Assembly: GCF_001074155.1 (NCBI RefSeq)
Contig: NZ_JUUZ01000010.1
Location: 1-64,000, forward strand
Length of the DNA: 64,000 nucleotides
DNA from: Streptococcus pseudopneumoniae
GTDB taxonomy: Bacteria; Bacillota; Bacilli; Lactobacillales; Streptococcaceae
Direction: 5' to 3'
The translations under genes were made by a program, and so were the position numbers. Below are positions 8,287-17,095 of this stretch, piece by piece. Position 1 is the first letter of the stretch; the number at the start of each line of letters is the position of its first letter. Below the pieces are notes generated by a model that searched no databases, was not told the DNA's origin, and was given only the letters and a program-made list of their open reading frames with translations.

Positions 8287-8696
8287 TGTGCTTGTTGGAA
8301 GAGCCCTTGTTTAAAGTCACCTTCATAGACAACTTCTTGCTCTGTAGTCAGTTTTCCTTTTCCTTCAGCTTGGCCATTAACAAAGTCACCTTCATAAACC
8401 CAGCCTTCTTTAGCTTGGTAGGTCCCTTTACCATTAAATGCTCCATTTTTAAATTCACCAGTATAAGTGTCGCCATTTGAGAAGGTCATTGTGCCTTTGC
8501 CATTCATCTTTCCACGAACAATACTTCCATCATATACAAGTGAATCGCCATCCAGTTTTAAAACTCCTTGCTTAGGCATATTCCCTACAAATACAAATAT
8601 AGCACAAAGAGCTATGACTACTACTGTTGCAATTTCCAAACGAGGACGCGTTATATAGACACTGTACTTATCATAGAATTTCTTTAAATTATCCAT
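8283..8696 (-). CDS. MORN-repeat membrane protein
   Basis: 137-residue protein with one transmembrane helix near its N-terminus (about 22-40) followed by four MORN-type repeats of about 23 residues (YDGSIVRGKMNGKGTM, YTGEFKNGAFNGKGTY, YEGDFVNGQAEGKGKL, YEGDFKQGLF). MORN repeats form extended beta-hairpin surfaces that bind lipid or protein; the repeats are predicted to lie outside the cell. Function is unknown. The start at 8694-8696 uses GAGG 6 nt upstream and overlaps the phosphatase stop codon (ATGGATAA), so the two genes are probably translationally coupled. An alternative start four codons upstream lacks a ribosome-binding site. Confidence 0.85.
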   Translation of the reverse strand: MDNLKKFYDKYSVYITRPRLEIATVVVIALCAIFVFVGNMPKQGVLKLDGDSLVYDGSIVRGKMNGKGTMTFSNGDTYTGEFKNGAFNGKGTYQAKEGWVYEGDFVNGQAEGKGKLTTEQEVVYEGDFKQGLFQQAQ

Positions 8697-9126
8697 TTTT
8701 TGCCTCATTTTCTAAACGTGTTAGCCAAGCTTGGCAACCAGTTAAAACTCGATCGTAAGTTTCATCAAAATCACCTGTATACCATGGATCAGGAACACCC
8801 TCAGAAGCAAATGCCTCTAGCTTGTGTTGTTGATCTTGAGGACACATTCGAGTCAAATCTAGAAGATTGGACTCGTCCATTCCAATGACATAATCAAAAT
8901 ATTCAAAATCATCCTTAGAAATTTGCTGTGATGTTTTTGATGAATCGTAAGGAATCTCGTGAGCTTTAAAAATTTTCTGAGTTCCTTTGTGAATTGGGTT
9001 GCCATGTTCCCAAGAAGAAGTTGCTCTACTTTCAATCTCATAATCATCGGTTAAAGATTTCATAACAAATTCTGCCATAGGACTACGGCAAATATTACCA
9101 AGACATACAAAAACAACTCTCTTCAT
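8689..9126 (-). CDS. Low-molecular-weight protein tyrosine phosphatase
   Basis: 145-residue cytoplasmic phosphatase of the arsenate-reductase-like LMW-PTP fold. The P-loop CLGNICRS gives the C-X5-R signature (C8 to R14) at the N-terminus. The general-acid aspartate is in the DPWYTGDF loop near residue 113. In streptococci such enzymes act on phosphotyrosine proteins, sometimes linked to capsule regulation, but no substrate is evident here. It is followed, with overlap, by the MORN gene and preceded by a terminator of yajC, so it likely has its own promoter at the end of yajC or depends on read-through. Confidence 0.92.
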   Translation of the reverse strand: MKRVVFVCLGNICRSPMAEFVMKSLTDDYEIESRATSSWEHGNPIHKGTQKIFKAHEIPYDSSKTSQQISKDDFEYFDYVIGMDESNLLDLTRMCPQDQQHKLEAFASEGVPDPWYTGDFDETYDRVLTGCQAWLTRLENEAKNG

Positions 9127-9147
9127 TATTGTTCCTCATCTTCATAG

Positions 9148-9172
9148 AAAAAGGGGTATGAGATCCACCCCG
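9148..9172 (-). terminator. Terminator after yajC
   Basis: On the minus strand GGGGT (complement of 9167-9171) pairs with ACCCC (complement of 9153-9157) across a 9-nt loop and is followed by TTTTT. The stem is short, so termination may be partial. Confidence 0.55.
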
Positions 9173-9174
9173 TT

Positions 9175-9495
9175 TTATTCTTCAATCGCGCTTTCACCAT
9201 CAACAACTGTACCTTCTGATGTAACAGCCTCTTTAAGTGGCAAGACAGATTTGATAGCTCCAAGTTCAAAAGTCAAGTAAACTCCGTCTACATCAAGTAC
9301 GATCGTTCTGTTTTCGGTATCAACTTCATCAACTGTACCGTATAAACCACCGATAGTAATGACTTCATAGCCTTTTTGAAGTTTATTGAGACTCTCCATG
9401 CGTTTTTCAGCTTGTTTCTTTTGAGAACGTTGCATAAAGAACATCAAGGCAAACATCCCTACAAGCATAATCACAAATGTTAAATTTGGATTCAT
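9175..9495 (-). CDS. yajC: YajC, Sec translocase accessory subunit
   Basis: 106-residue small membrane protein. One transmembrane helix (about 6-22) is followed by a basic QRSQKKQAEKR segment and the conserved motif LQKGYEVITIGGLYGTVDEV, diagnostic for YajC. In E. coli YajC associates with SecDF. Streptococci generally lack SecDF, so its role here is unclear. Downstream is a short terminator, then the phosphatase. The gene follows tkt on the same strand, with the tkt terminator between them in the other order: tkt lies upstream and its hairpin separates the two. Confidence 0.92.
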   Translation of the reverse strand: MNPNLTFVIMLVGMFALMFFMQRSQKKQAEKRMESLNKLQKGYEVITIGGLYGTVDEVDTENRTIVLDVDGVYLTFELGAIKSVLPLKEAVTSEGTVVDGESAIEE

Positions 9496-9583
9496 TATAT
9501 TTTCTCCTTTGTAATTCAGATAAAACTACTATATCAAATTTCACTTGTTTTTACAAGATTGCACCTTAGTTTTAAGTCAATAA

Positions 9584-9608
9584 AAAACCAGAGCAAAGCT
9601 CTGATTTT
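9584..9608 (-). terminator. Terminator of tkt
   Basis: The minus strand forms a stem ATCAGAGC/GCTCTGGTT with a TTT loop and a following run of T, directly after the tkt stop codon. Confidence 0.85.
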
Positions 9609-9610
9609 TC

Positions 9611-11587
9611 TTATTTCAAGTTGTTTACAAGTTCTACTAAGTTTTCAACTGTAAATCCATACTCTGCCAATACTTTTGAAGCTGGGGCAGATGCTCCAAA
9701 GGTATCAATACCGAGAACTGCTCCATCAAGACCAACGTATTTATACCAGTTTTGAGTCGCTCCCATTTCAACCGCCACACGGCGACGAACTGCATTTGGT
9801 AGGATTTCTTCTTTGTATGCGGCATCTTGTGCATCAAAGACATCCGTAGATGGCATGCTGACTACGCGAACTTTTCCACCTTGACTTGCCAATTCTTTAG
9901 CAGCTGCAACAGCTAGGTTCACTTCTGAACCTGTTGCAATCAAAATCGTGTCAAAGTCTGCTGCATTTTCATAGACAACATAAGCACCTTTCGCAACCTT
10001 ATCAAAGTCTGTTCCTTCCTCAACAGTCAAGTTTTGACGAGTCAAAACAAGGGCAGTTGGTGTTTTCTCACTCTTCACTGCAAGGTACCAAGCTGCTTGA
10101 GTTTCACGCGCATCTGCTGGACGGAAAACATTAAGGTTTGGAATCGCGCGAAGTCCTGCCAAGTGCTCAATCGGTTCATGAGTTGGTCCATCTTCACCAA
10201 CTGCAATTGAATCGTGAGTAAAGACATAGGTTACAGGAAGACCTTGTAGAGCTGACAAACGAACTGCCGCTTTAAGGTAGTCTGAGAATACGAAGAAAGT
10301 TCCACCGTAAACTCGAAGTCCACCGTGAAGAGCCATTCCGTTCAAAACTGTACCCATTGCAAATTCACGAACACCAAATTGGATATTACGGTTCAAGCGA
10401 TTTGCATCGTCCTGAAGTCCGTCAGTTTTGATGTAAGTCATATTTGAATGAGCAAGGTCAGCTGATCCGCCAAGGAAGGTTGGCAATTTAGCAGCCACTA
10501 CATTTAAAGCATCCTGACTTGAGTTACGAGTTGCTTGAGAAAAGCCATTTTCTAAAGCTGGGAAGTCTTCTGGAGTCAATTCAACTGGATCGCGTCCGTC
10601 GATGATTGCTTCCACTTCTGCAGCAAGCTCTGGGTAAGCTCCTTTATAATCTGCAACTAGTTTTGTCCATGCTTCATATGCTGATGCACCTCGGTCCGCA
10701 ACATTTTCTTTGAAATCAGCATAAACTTCTGCTGGGATTTCAAATGGTTCATAGTTCCAACCAAGTGCTTGACGTGTTGCTGCAGTTTCATCCGTACCAA
10801 GAGGGGCACCGTGTACGGCATTAGTCCCTTGTTTGTTTGGCGAACCATAACCAATAACAGTTTTTACTTCAATTAAAGATGGTTTCCCTGAAGCCTTAGC
10901 TTCTTCAATAGCTGCTTGAATAGCTTCTAAGTCTGTCCCATCTTCAACCAAGGCTGTATGCCAACCGTAAGCATTGTAACGATCGCGAACACTCTCTGTG
11001 AATGAATCTTTTGTCTCACCGTCCAAGTTGATATCATTTGAATCATAGAGAACAACCAATTTGTCAAGTTTCTGCAAACCTGCATAAGAAGCAGCTTCAC
11101 TTGATACACCTTCCATCAAGTCACCATCTCCACAGATAACATATGTGTAGTGATCAAAGATGTTATAACCTTCACGGTTGTACTTGGCTGCAAGGAAACG
11201 TTCTGCTTGTGCAAAACCTGTCGCAGTTGCAATCCCTTGTCCTAGAGGACCTGTTGTTGCATCAACCCCTGCTGTATGACCAAATTCTGGGTGACCTGGA
11301 GTTTTAGAACCCCATTGACGGAAGCTCTTCACTTCATCTATGCTCACATCTTCAAATCCAGAAAGGTGAAGAAGGGCATAGAGAAGCATTGATCCGTGAC
11401 CCGCTGAAAGAATAAAACGGTCGCGGTTGATCCAGTTTGGTTGAGCTGGATTGATACGAAGTTCTTTAGTGAAAAGGCTGTAAGCCATCGGAGCAGCACC
11501 CATAACCACCCCTGGGTGACCTGAATTAGCTTTATTAATAGCGTCAATACCCAAGAAACGAATAGCATTAACAGATAGATTTGACAT
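9611..11587 (-). CDS. tkt: Transketolase
   Basis: 658-residue thiamine-diphosphate enzyme of the pentose phosphate pathway, transferring two-carbon ketol units between sugar phosphates. The ThDP-binding motif [18 protein letters not shown] and the [12 protein letters not shown] segment with catalytic histidines are present, followed by the pyrimidine-binding domain ([18 protein letters not shown]) and C-terminal domain. The length is that of bacterial transketolases. The start codon has a GAAAGGA ribosome-binding site. It is monocistronic with a good promoter and a perfect 16-bp palindrome in the 5' leader that may be an operator. Confidence 0.97.
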   Translation of the reverse strand: MSNLSVNAIRFLGIDAINKANSGHPGVVMGAAPMAYSLFTKELRINPAQPNWINRDRFILSAGHGSMLLYALLHLSGFEDVSIDEVKSFRQWGSKTPGHPEFGHTAGVDATTGPLGQGIATATGFAQAERFLAAKYNREGYNIFDHYTYVICGDGDLMEGVSSEAASYAGLQKLDKLVVLYDSNDINLDGETKDSFTESVRDRYNAYGWHTALVEDGTDLEAIQAAIEEAKASGKPSLIEVKTVIGYGSPNKQGTNAVHGAPLGTDETAATRQALGWNYEPFEIPAEVYADFKENVADRGASAYEAWTKLVADYKGAYPELAAEVEAIIDGRDPVELTPEDFPALENGFSQATRNSSQDALNVVAAKLPTFLGGSADLAHSNMTYIKTDGLQDDANRLNRNIQFGVREFAMGTVLNGMALHGGLRVYGGTFFVFSDYLKAAVRLSALQGLPVTYVFTHDSIAVGEDGPTHEPIEHLAGLRAIPNLNVFRPADARETQAAWYLAVKSEKTPTALVLTRQNLTVEEGTDFDKVAKGAYVVYENAADFDTILIATGSEVNLAVAAAKELASQGGKVRVVSMPSTDVFDAQDAAYKEEILPNAVRRRVAVEMGATQNWYKYVGLDGAVLGIDTFGASAPASKVLAEYGFTVENLVELVNNLK

Positions 11588-11608
11588 AGAATTTCCTTTC
11601 TCTTTGAG

Positions 11609-11624
11609 GTGATAAGTTTATCAC
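11609..11624. promoter_or_regulatory. Perfect palindrome in the tkt leader
   Basis: GTGATAAGTTTATCAC is a complete 16-bp inverted repeat (two 7-bp half sites, 2-bp centre). It lies about +10 to +25 of the predicted tkt transcript, an operator-like position. The cognate regulator is unknown. Confidence 0.5.
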
Positions 11625-11639
11625 ATATCCTATTCTACT

Positions 11640-11668
11640 ATTATATGAAAAAACAGATAGAATAGCAA
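11640..11668 (-). promoter_or_regulatory. Sigma-A promoter of tkt
   Basis: TTGCTA (11663-11668), a 17-bp spacer and a perfect TATAAT (11640-11645) on the minus strand. Confidence 0.75.
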
Positions 11669-11705
11669 TAAAACAATTTACTATAAAATGACTCAGCCGA
11701 TTATA

Positions 11706-12326
11706 CTAATTCCTAGTAGCTTGATAGTAAGGCAATAATATTTCAAAAGCCCTATCCAGTTCATCTAAAATCTTATCTAGAGTTTCTTCATCGGTCACTA
11801 GAACATCAGCTTTTATTATTACTTTGCGAATCTCTTGGTTAGATAACTGTTGTCTTAAAAGTTGTCTATTTCCCTCAGTAGCCTGCACTCTGTAACTCTC
11901 ATCGTTTTTCTGAACCCAATAATAGATTCCCTCAACCACTGGCACATCCAAAACTTTAGCCTGTTTTGACAAGGTAGTCTCATCTTTCTTTCTCTCTACA
12001 AAGCTAACTTCTATAGAGATTCCCCAATTATTCTGATTTCCATACAAACGAAGAGCCATCATGGGCTCTGTTACATGCCCCTCTCTCTGTAAATAAACCC
12101 AGAAATGTGGTCGTAATCTCTGCGCTTGATTCATCCATTGACTGGTTGGGTGTAAATTCCAATCGGAATGCCTAGCTTGAAAACATTCCGCTAGGTGAGT
12201 AAATGCCTTTCGCGCTTCCTGCCCTTTTTGACGCAGGTCTAGCATTTTATCCTTTTCAGCTCCTGCTTTTTCAGGATTCCGGTACTGTTCCCCTTGATAA
12301 GCAAGATAGTCCTTGATTTCTTTCAT
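11706..12326 (-). CDS. Conserved hypothetical protein, possibly the HI_0552 family
   Basis: 206-residue soluble protein with no signal peptide or membrane segment. It is charged, with a conserved-looking core LRPHFWVYLQREG and WGISIEVSFVERK. I do not recognise a catalytic motif. It resembles from memory the HI_0552 family, which some databases label as a bacterial glucose-6-phosphate dehydrogenase-like family, but no dehydrogenase nucleotide-binding motif is visible and I would not assign that activity. It lies alone between the jag terminator and tkt. The start has a moderate ribosome-binding site (AAGAAGGAA). Confidence 0.8.
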   Translation of the reverse strand: MKEIKDYLAYQGEQYRNPEKAGAEKDKMLDLRQKGQEARKAFTHLAECFQARHSDWNLHPTSQWMNQAQRLRPHFWVYLQREGHVTEPMMALRLYGNQNNWGISIEVSFVERKKDETTLSKQAKVLDVPVVEGIYYWVQKNDESYRVQATEGNRQLLRQQLSNQEIRKVIIKADVLVTDEETLDKILDELDRAFEILLPYYQATRN

Positions 12327-12346
12327 TTTATTCCTTCTTTAGTTAG

Positions 12347-12374
12347 AAAAAAATCAGGTTTCCCCTGATTTTTC
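12347..12374 (-). terminator. Terminator of the rnpA-yidC-jag operon
   Basis: 10-bp stem (12349-12358 with 12364-12373) and a 5-nt loop. The minus strand continues in a run of eight T residues. It begins just after the jag stop codon. Confidence 0.9.
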
Positions 12375-12379
12375 ATTTT

Positions 12380-13336
12380 TTATTCTGTGTCAACTACAAC
12401 GTAACGATTTGGTTCGTCACCTTCAGAGTAGCTAGTAACACCTTCCATTCGTGAGATGATACGATGGATAATTTTACGCTCGCTGCTTGACATTGGATCT
12501 GTCATCTGACTACGGCCTTCTTCCAAGACACGTGTAGCTAATTTTTGAGCATAACTCTGTAACACTTCTGCACGATGTTCTACATAATCATTCACGTTGA
12601 TAGTAATGTAGAAAGTTTTTGAATAACGATTGTAGAGGTAATTTTGTGCCAAAAGTTGAAGGGATTTCAAAACCTTACCATGGTAACCAATGATACGGCC
12701 TGGCTCATTTGTATCAATTTGCATGTTGATAGAGCGACGGTTAGAAGTGCTAGAAATAGTTCCCTCAACATCCATATCATCGATGATTGCTTGAACATAA
12801 TTGGTTACTTCTTCAACAACCTTTTCGGTGTCGTATGTTGGCTCGACTTTCAAACCAAGACTTTCTAAGTCGCTGCCTTTTTCAGGCTCAACTTCATCTT
12901 GAGTTTCTTCAGGTTGCAATTCTTTTAAAACTTCAATATGGCCTGTTTCTTCTAAAATCGTGCTGGCTTCTTTATCATTCTTAAGAATTTCAGCCTTGAC
13001 TTCTTCAGAAATTTCTTGGCCTTCTTCTTCAATTTTCTTGATAGCAGCAACTACATGTCCCAAATCAACGGTTGCTTCACTGACTGTTTTAACTGGATCA
13101 TTTTGATCATTAATTTCTTTTGGAACACCTTTGATCGCCTGCTGATTTGCTTTTACAACAGTTGTTTCACTGATTGCTTCGATATCAACTTGAGCTGGTT
13201 TTGTACCAAAAAGTCCAAAAAATCCCTTTTTTTCTCTCGAAACAACTTTGATATGAGCTTTCATTCTCGGAATATTTAATTCATTCAATCCCTTTTGGAT
13301 TGCTTCTTCAACTGTTGAACCTGTAAATAATACCAT
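12380..13336 (-). CDS. khpB: KhpB/EloR (Jag) RNA-binding protein
   Basis: 318-residue RNA-binding regulator. Residues 1-52 are the Jag_N domain (VLFTGSTVEEAIQKGL, EKKGFFGLFGTKPAQV). A long acidic linker follows, then a type II KH domain with the GYHGK loop (about 215-225) and a C-terminal R3H domain (SERKIIHRIISRMEGV). In S. pneumoniae KhpB (EloR) partners with KhpA, is phosphorylated by StkP, and modulates cell elongation. The gene follows yidC by 14 bp and rnpA, the usual conserved cluster, and a strong terminator ends the operon. Confidence 0.95.
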   Translation of the reverse strand: MVLFTGSTVEEAIQKGLNELNIPRMKAHIKVVSREKKGFFGLFGTKPAQVDIEAISETTVVKANQQAIKGVPKEINDQNDPVKTVSEATVDLGHVVAAIKKIEEEGQEISEEVKAEILKNDKEASTILEETGHIEVLKELQPEETQDEVEPEKGSDLESLGLKVEPTYDTEKVVEEVTNYVQAIIDDMDVEGTISSTSNRRSINMQIDTNEPGRIIGYHGKVLKSLQLLAQNYLYNRYSKTFYITINVNDYVEHRAEVLQSYAQKLATRVLEEGRSQMTDPMSSSERKIIHRIISRMEGVTSYSEGDEPNRYVVVDTE

Positions 13337-13350
13337 TATCAGATTTCTCC

Positions 13351-14166
13351 TTACTTTTTCTTTTTCTGTGCTTTCTTTTGAGCTTTTCTTTTCTTAACTT
13401 CTAAATCCTTCTTAGCTTGCACATCTGCTTCACGCTCTGCAATGATTTTGAAGGGGTTGTTCAAAAGGTAAGTTTGCAATACTTGATAAGCATTTGAAAC
13501 CGCCCAGTAAAGAGCGACACCACTTGGAGCAGATATTGCAAAAAAGAAGATTATAACAGGCATCCCATACATCATACCTGTCATTGCACCATTTTTCTCA
13601 GGCAAAGCTTTATTTGAAAGCCAGCTACTGAGGAAGGTGAATAGGGCAGCTAAAATAGGTAGTACGAAAGTGGTATCAGCTCCACCTAGATTGAACCATA
13701 AAAAGTGGCCTGTCTTCAAAAAATCTACGTTTGATAAAGCTTGGAAAAGAGCCAATAGAATTGGCATTTGAATCAAAAGTGGCCAGAAGGATGCGGATTG
13801 CTTAATGCCTAATTCTTTAAATAATTTACGTGTTTCCTGATCTAGCTTAGTACGACTTTCCATGTCGCGACCTGGATAACGTTCGCGCAATTCTTTGATA
13901 AGAGGTTGCGCCTCTTGCATTTTTCTGGAAGCCACCATTTGTGTTTGAAAGACTGGTAACAGTATTGTTCTAATCAAGACTGTGAACAGAATAATCCCTA
14001 AACCAATGCTGACATCAAATGACAAAAATCGAATAATTTCAGCAAAAAAATAAACAAGTTTACTCCAAAAGTCTGCAGAATCTGCAGACACTTCACTAGT
14101 TGCACAAGCAGTCATTACCAACAAGGACAAACCTAACAAACTAGTCAATTGTAATTTCTTCTTCAC
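13351..14166 (-). CDS. yidC: YidC/OxaA membrane insertase, lipoprotein type
   Basis: 271-residue insertase that helps small proteins enter the membrane, alone or with SecYEG. A lipoprotein signal ends at the lipobox VMTAC (C21). Five hydrophobic segments follow, including the conserved hydrophilic-groove arginine region ([11 protein letters not shown]) and [16 protein letters not shown]. The C-terminal tail is highly basic (KKAQKKKK), which contacts the ribosome. The start is GTG at 14164-14166 with a GGAAGGA ribosome-binding site; it overlaps the 3' end of rnpA by 26 bp, so coupling is likely. Confidence 0.95.
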   Translation of the reverse strand: MKKKLQLTSLLGLSLLVMTACATSEVSADSADFWSKLVYFFAEIIRFLSFDVSIGLGIILFTVLIRTILLPVFQTQMVASRKMQEAQPLIKELRERYPGRDMESRTKLDQETRKLFKELGIKQSASFWPLLIQMPILLALFQALSNVDFLKTGHFLWFNLGGADTTFVLPILAALFTFLSSWLSNKALPEKNGAMTGMMYGMPVIIFFFAISAPSGVALYWAVSNAYQVLQTYLLNNPFKIIAEREADVQAKKDLEVKKRKAQKKAQKKKK

Positions 14167-14512
14167 TCTTATTTCCTTCCTGGTAAATCTTTGCTAATCT
14201 CAAAACATGAAGTAAGTTTTTTTCAATTTCTGCATATTCTAATAGTTCAACGCCTTTTCGAGCAATCACAACAAAATCAACATTATCAACAAGTTGATTA
14301 CTATTTTGAATGAGAACATGCCGGATTCTTCTCTTGATTTGGTTTCTTGTCACAGCATTTCCTAATTTTTTACTGACTGATAAACCTACTCGAAAATGTG
14401 TTTCATTGTTTTCTAATCGATAAATAACAAATTTTCGATTAGCTACACTTGCTCCCTTTTTAAATATGGCGTCGAAATCTTTCTCTTTTTTTACACGAAA
14501 GCTTTTTCTCAA
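14141..14512 (-). CDS. rnpA: RNase P protein component
   Basis: 123-residue basic protein that assists the RNase P RNA in removing tRNA 5' leaders. The RNR signature appears as [19 protein letters not shown]. An open frame extends 21 codons further upstream, but the best start is TTG at 14510-14512 with GGAG 8 nt upstream, giving the standard length and N-terminus ([13 protein letters not shown]). A TTG start is usual for this gene in streptococci as I recall. It begins the rnpA-yidC-jag operon. Confidence 0.93.
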   Translation of the reverse strand: MRKSFRVKKEKDFDAIFKKGASVANRKFVIYRLENNETHFRVGLSVSKKLGNAVTRNQIKRRIRHVLIQNSNQLVDNVDFVVIARKGVELLEYAEIEKNLLHVLRLAKIYQEGNKSEEEITID

Positions 14513-14674
14513 AAATTCTACTCCATCTAATAAAACTACTACTATTATACCATAATTTTTCAAAAAGCCAATCATGGCAAGGTTTTAGACTGGTTTGACT
14601 TCGAAAAAAGTCGCCATTCTTAAAAAATTTGACCAGAATCAATGAAATTTTACTAGTTTTTTAAAGAATACAAA

Positions 14675-14704
14675 ACAAAAGCCACTCTTACGAGCGACTT
14701 TTGT
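14675..14704 (-). terminator. Terminator downstream of the UPF0210 gene
   Basis: 13-bp stem with two G-U wobbles on the minus strand (complement of 14692-14704 with 14675-14687), loop of 4, then TTTTG. It lies 119 bp after the UPF0210 stop codon. Confidence 0.7.
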
Positions 14705-14715
14705 AGGAGATTATT

Positions 14716-14768
14716 ATGAAAAAGTTTAGGATTTCTATTAAATAAAGTTAGGAGGTCTTTATTTAATG
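14716..14768 (+). other. Short leader-like ORF and hairpin carrying a Shine-Dalgarno in its loop
   Basis: A 9-codon reading frame (MKKFRISIK, 14716-14745) follows AGGAG. A perfect 10-bp inverted repeat comes next (14738-14747 with 14757-14766) whose 9-nt loop holds AGGAGG, and an ATG begins at 14766. The ORF opened by that ATG runs about 50 codons into the antisense strand of the UPF0210 gene and has no recognisable product. The whole 14513-14822 gap otherwise holds only the terminator at 14675-14704. It may be the remnant of a leader whose gene was lost. Confidence 0.3.
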
Positions 14769-14822
14769 ATTAGAGTATACACACCTATCCTTAAATTGAA
14801 CTTAAATCATTTTATTTTTTTA

Positions 14823-16160
14823 TTAATTTTTAAAACTATGAATTGGAGCTGGAATCTGTCCTCCACGAGCGATGAAATCAGCCGAAGAAGCTCCATTGAC
14901 TTTCATAACTGGGGCAGTTCCTAACAAGCCACCAAACTCAATCATATCGCCTTCTTTACCCTTTGGAATGATACGGACAGCTGTGGTTTTCATATTAATA
15001 ACACCAATTGCTGCCTCATCCGCAATCATAGCCGCAATCGTTTCTGCCGGGGTATCAGCTGGAATGGCAATCATATCCAATCCAACTGAACAGATAGCAG
15101 TCATGGCTTCTAATTTCTCAAGATTTAGGGAACCATTTTGCACTGCTGCTATCATACCCTCATCTTCTGAAACTGGTATGAAAGCACCTGACAGACCACC
15201 GACTTGGTTGCAAGCCATTACTCCGCCTTTTTTTACTTGGTCATTTAAAAGAGCTAAAGCGGCAGTCGTCCCATGAGTCCCAACTGTTTCCAGTCCCATT
15301 TCTTCCAGAACCCGAGCTACAGAATCCCCCACTGCAGGAGTAGGTGCTAAACTCAAATCAACAATCCCAAAATCAACACCTAGTCTTTCACTAGCCATCT
15401 GGCCAACTAATTGACCAATCCGAGTAATTTTGAAGGCTGTCTTTTTAACAGTTTCAGCAACTACATCAAAGCTTTGGCCGCGAACTTTTTCTAAAGCACG
15501 TTTGACAACACCAGGCCCTGAAACACCTACATTGATAATAACATCAGCTTCACCAACACCATGAAAGGCTCCGGCCATAAAAGGATTGTCCTCAACTGCA
15601 TTGGCAAAAACGACAAGTTTTGCAGCCCCCATATCTGAAAGCTCCGCTGTCTCCTTGATAATTCGACCCATATCAGCTACAGCAGTCATGTTGATTCCTG
15701 ACTTTGTTGAACCAATATTTACTGAAGAGCAAACTTTATCAGTTTCAGCTAAAGCACGTGGAATCGAATTGATGAGTATTTCATCTCCTTTTTGGTAGCC
15801 TTTTTGAACTAAAGCAGAAAAGCCACCAATAAAATCAACACCAATTTCTTTTGCTGCTCTATCTAAAGCTTTGGCTAAAGGTACATAGTCCCTTGCATTT
15901 GTAGCAGCACCAATTAGAGAAATCGGTGTTACTGATACACGTTTATTGACAATAGGTATACCTAACTCAGCAGCAATTTCATCACCAACAGCGACTAAAT
16001 TTGCCGCCTTAGTCGTAACTTTTTCATATATTTTATCTGCAGCCTTATCAATATCTGGATCAATACAATCAAGAAGAGAAATCCCCATGGTAATTGTTCT
16101 GATATCGAAATTCTGCTCCTCAATCATTGCAATAGTTTCGGTAACTTGTCTAATATCCAT
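14823..16160 (-). CDS. UPF0210 (PFL/DUF711) family protein
   Basis: 445-residue protein of the UPF0210 family, widely conserved beside an ACT-domain partner. It is soluble. Conserved stretches include [35 protein letters not shown] and [14 protein letters not shown]. The family is distantly related to glycyl-radical enzymes in fold naming only; no reaction has been established. The ATG at 16158-16160 is preferred over a GTG two codons upstream because the AGGAGG ribosome-binding site overlaps the GTG. It starts 9 bp after the ACT gene, so the two form an operon and the ACT protein is probably its regulatory subunit. Confidence 0.93.
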   Translation of the reverse strand: MDIRQVTETIAMIEEQNFDIRTITMGISLLDCIDPDIDKAADKIYEKVTTKAANLVAVGDEIAAELGIPIVNKRVSVTPISLIGAATNARDYVPLAKALDRAAKEIGVDFIGGFSALVQKGYQKGDEILINSIPRALAETDKVCSSVNIGSTKSGINMTAVADMGRIIKETAELSDMGAAKLVVFANAVEDNPFMAGAFHGVGEADVIINVGVSGPGVVKRALEKVRGQSFDVVAETVKKTAFKITRIGQLVGQMASERLGVDFGIVDLSLAPTPAVGDSVARVLEEMGLETVGTHGTTAALALLNDQVKKGGVMACNQVGGLSGAFIPVSEDEGMIAAVQNGSLNLEKLEAMTAICSVGLDMIAIPADTPAETIAAMIADEAAIGVINMKTTAVRIIPKGKEGDMIEFGGLLGTAPVMKVNGASSADFIARGGQIPAPIHSFKN

Positions 16161-16169
16161 AAGCACCTC

Positions 16170-16436
16170 CTAAATATTGTACATAGCGTCGAAAATAGCC
16201 GCGCTCTGAATATTGATTTTGACATTCAATGTTTGTCCAAAGGCTTCAAACTCATTTCTTAGTTGAGTAAAATCATGTTTTTCATCACTGGATACTACAG
16301 CCATCATGGTGAAGAACTCATCCAAGACAGTTTGTGAAATATCATCAATATTTAATCCTAATTCAGCAATCTTAGTCGCAACACCTGCAACAATACCACC
16401 CTTATCTTTTCCAACAACAGTTATAATAGCTTTCAT
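16170..16436 (-). CDS. ACT-domain protein, UPF0237
   Basis: 88-residue single ACT domain (MKAIITVVGKDKGGIVAGVATKIAE... IDDISQTV). ACT domains bind amino acids or other small ligands and usually regulate a partner enzyme. The UPF0237/UPF0210 pairing is conserved across Firmicutes. The start has GGAGGA upstream, and an extended -10 promoter lies at 16497-16505. Confidence 0.93.
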   Translation of the reverse strand: MKAIITVVGKDKGGIVAGVATKIAELGLNIDDISQTVLDEFFTMMAVVSSDEKHDFTQLRNEFEAFGQTLNVKINIQSAAIFDAMYNI

Positions 16437-16496
16437 ATTGGTCCTCCATCTTTGAAATCATAGAAAATAACCATATCTAAATTTTTCTTTTTTCTT

Positions 16497-16506
16497 AGTA
16501 TAGCAC
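16497..16506 (-). promoter_or_regulatory. Extended -10 promoter of the ACT/UPF0210 operon
   Basis: The minus strand reads TGCTATACT with TATACT at 16497-16502, about 61 nt upstream of the ACT start. The -35 is poor. It lies immediately downstream of the large rplQ terminator. Confidence 0.5.
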
Positions 16507-16514
16507 ATTTACTT

Positions 16515-16581
16515 CAAAAAAACTAAAAACGCCTGCTTACGAAATTGTTCTTAAAAGAAAAACAATTTCGTAAACAAGCGT
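16515..16581 (-). terminator. Large terminator of the S10-spc-alpha operon
   Basis: 21-bp stem with two wobble pairs (16529-16549 with 16561-16581), 11-nt loop. The minus strand continues TTTTTAGTTTTTTT. This is the end of the ribosomal protein operon. Confidence 0.93.
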
Positions 16582-16600
16582 CTACCCTATCATTTTATGA

Positions 16601-16682
16601 TGAGTGTTCCCGCTAGGACAAAAGTCCTAGCGGTAGACCAGAGCTAGACTAAGAGCACAGGGCTCCATCATCATAACACTCA
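16601..16682 (-). ncRNA. L17 downstream element in the rplQ 3' UTR
   Basis: An outer 8-bp stem (16601-16608 with 16675-16682) encloses a perfect 10-bp hairpin (16610-16619 with 16624-16633, AAAA loop) and a smaller GAGC/GCTC hairpin (16653-16665). Position directly downstream of rplQ in a lactic acid bacterium matches the published L17 downstream element RNA motif. Function of that motif is unknown. I matched it by position and architecture, not by covariance search. Confidence 0.7.
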
Positions 16683-16697
16683 ACAAAATTGATGATT

Positions 16698-17084
16698 TTA
16701 TACTAATTCGATGATCGCCATTGGCGCTGCATCACCACGACGTGGTTCAGTTTTAAGGATACGAGTGTATCCACCGTTACGTTCTGCGTAACGAGGTGCG
16801 ATTTCTGAGAACAATTTTTGAAGTGCTGTAGTAGAAGTGTACTTATCAGTTGCTTCATCATAGTTTTCAGATGCAATTTCATTACGTACGAAAGCAGCAG
16901 CTTGACGACGTGCATGCAAATCACCACGTTTACCTAGAGTAATCATTTTTTCAACAGTTTTACGGATTTCTTTAGCACGAGCTTCAGTTGTCACGATTGA
17001 TTCGTTGATCAAAAGGTCAGTTGTCAAATCGCGAAGCATTGCTTTACGTTGTGAGCTAGTGCGTCCTAGTTTACGGTAAGCCAT
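16698..17084 (-). CDS. rplQ: 50S ribosomal protein L17
   Basis: 128-residue L17, placed near the peptide exit tunnel in the large subunit. The N-terminus [18 protein letters not shown] and the C-terminal [18 protein letters not shown] are typical. The protein is the last gene of the long ribosomal operon, 11 bp after rpoA, with a Shine-Dalgarno AGGAGG. Its 3' UTR contains the L17 downstream element and the operon terminator. Confidence 0.98.
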   Translation of the reverse strand: MAYRKLGRTSSQRKAMLRDLTTDLLINESIVTTEARAKEIRKTVEKMITLGKRGDLHARRQAAAFVRNEIASENYDEATDKYTSTTALQKLFSEIAPRYAERNGGYTRILKTEPRRGDAAPMAIIELV

Positions 17085-17095
17085 GTATTCCTCCT

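Noticed and set aside
14513..14575. N-terminal extension of RnpA from an upstream ATG
   Set aside because: The ribosome-binding site and family length point to the TTG at 14512.
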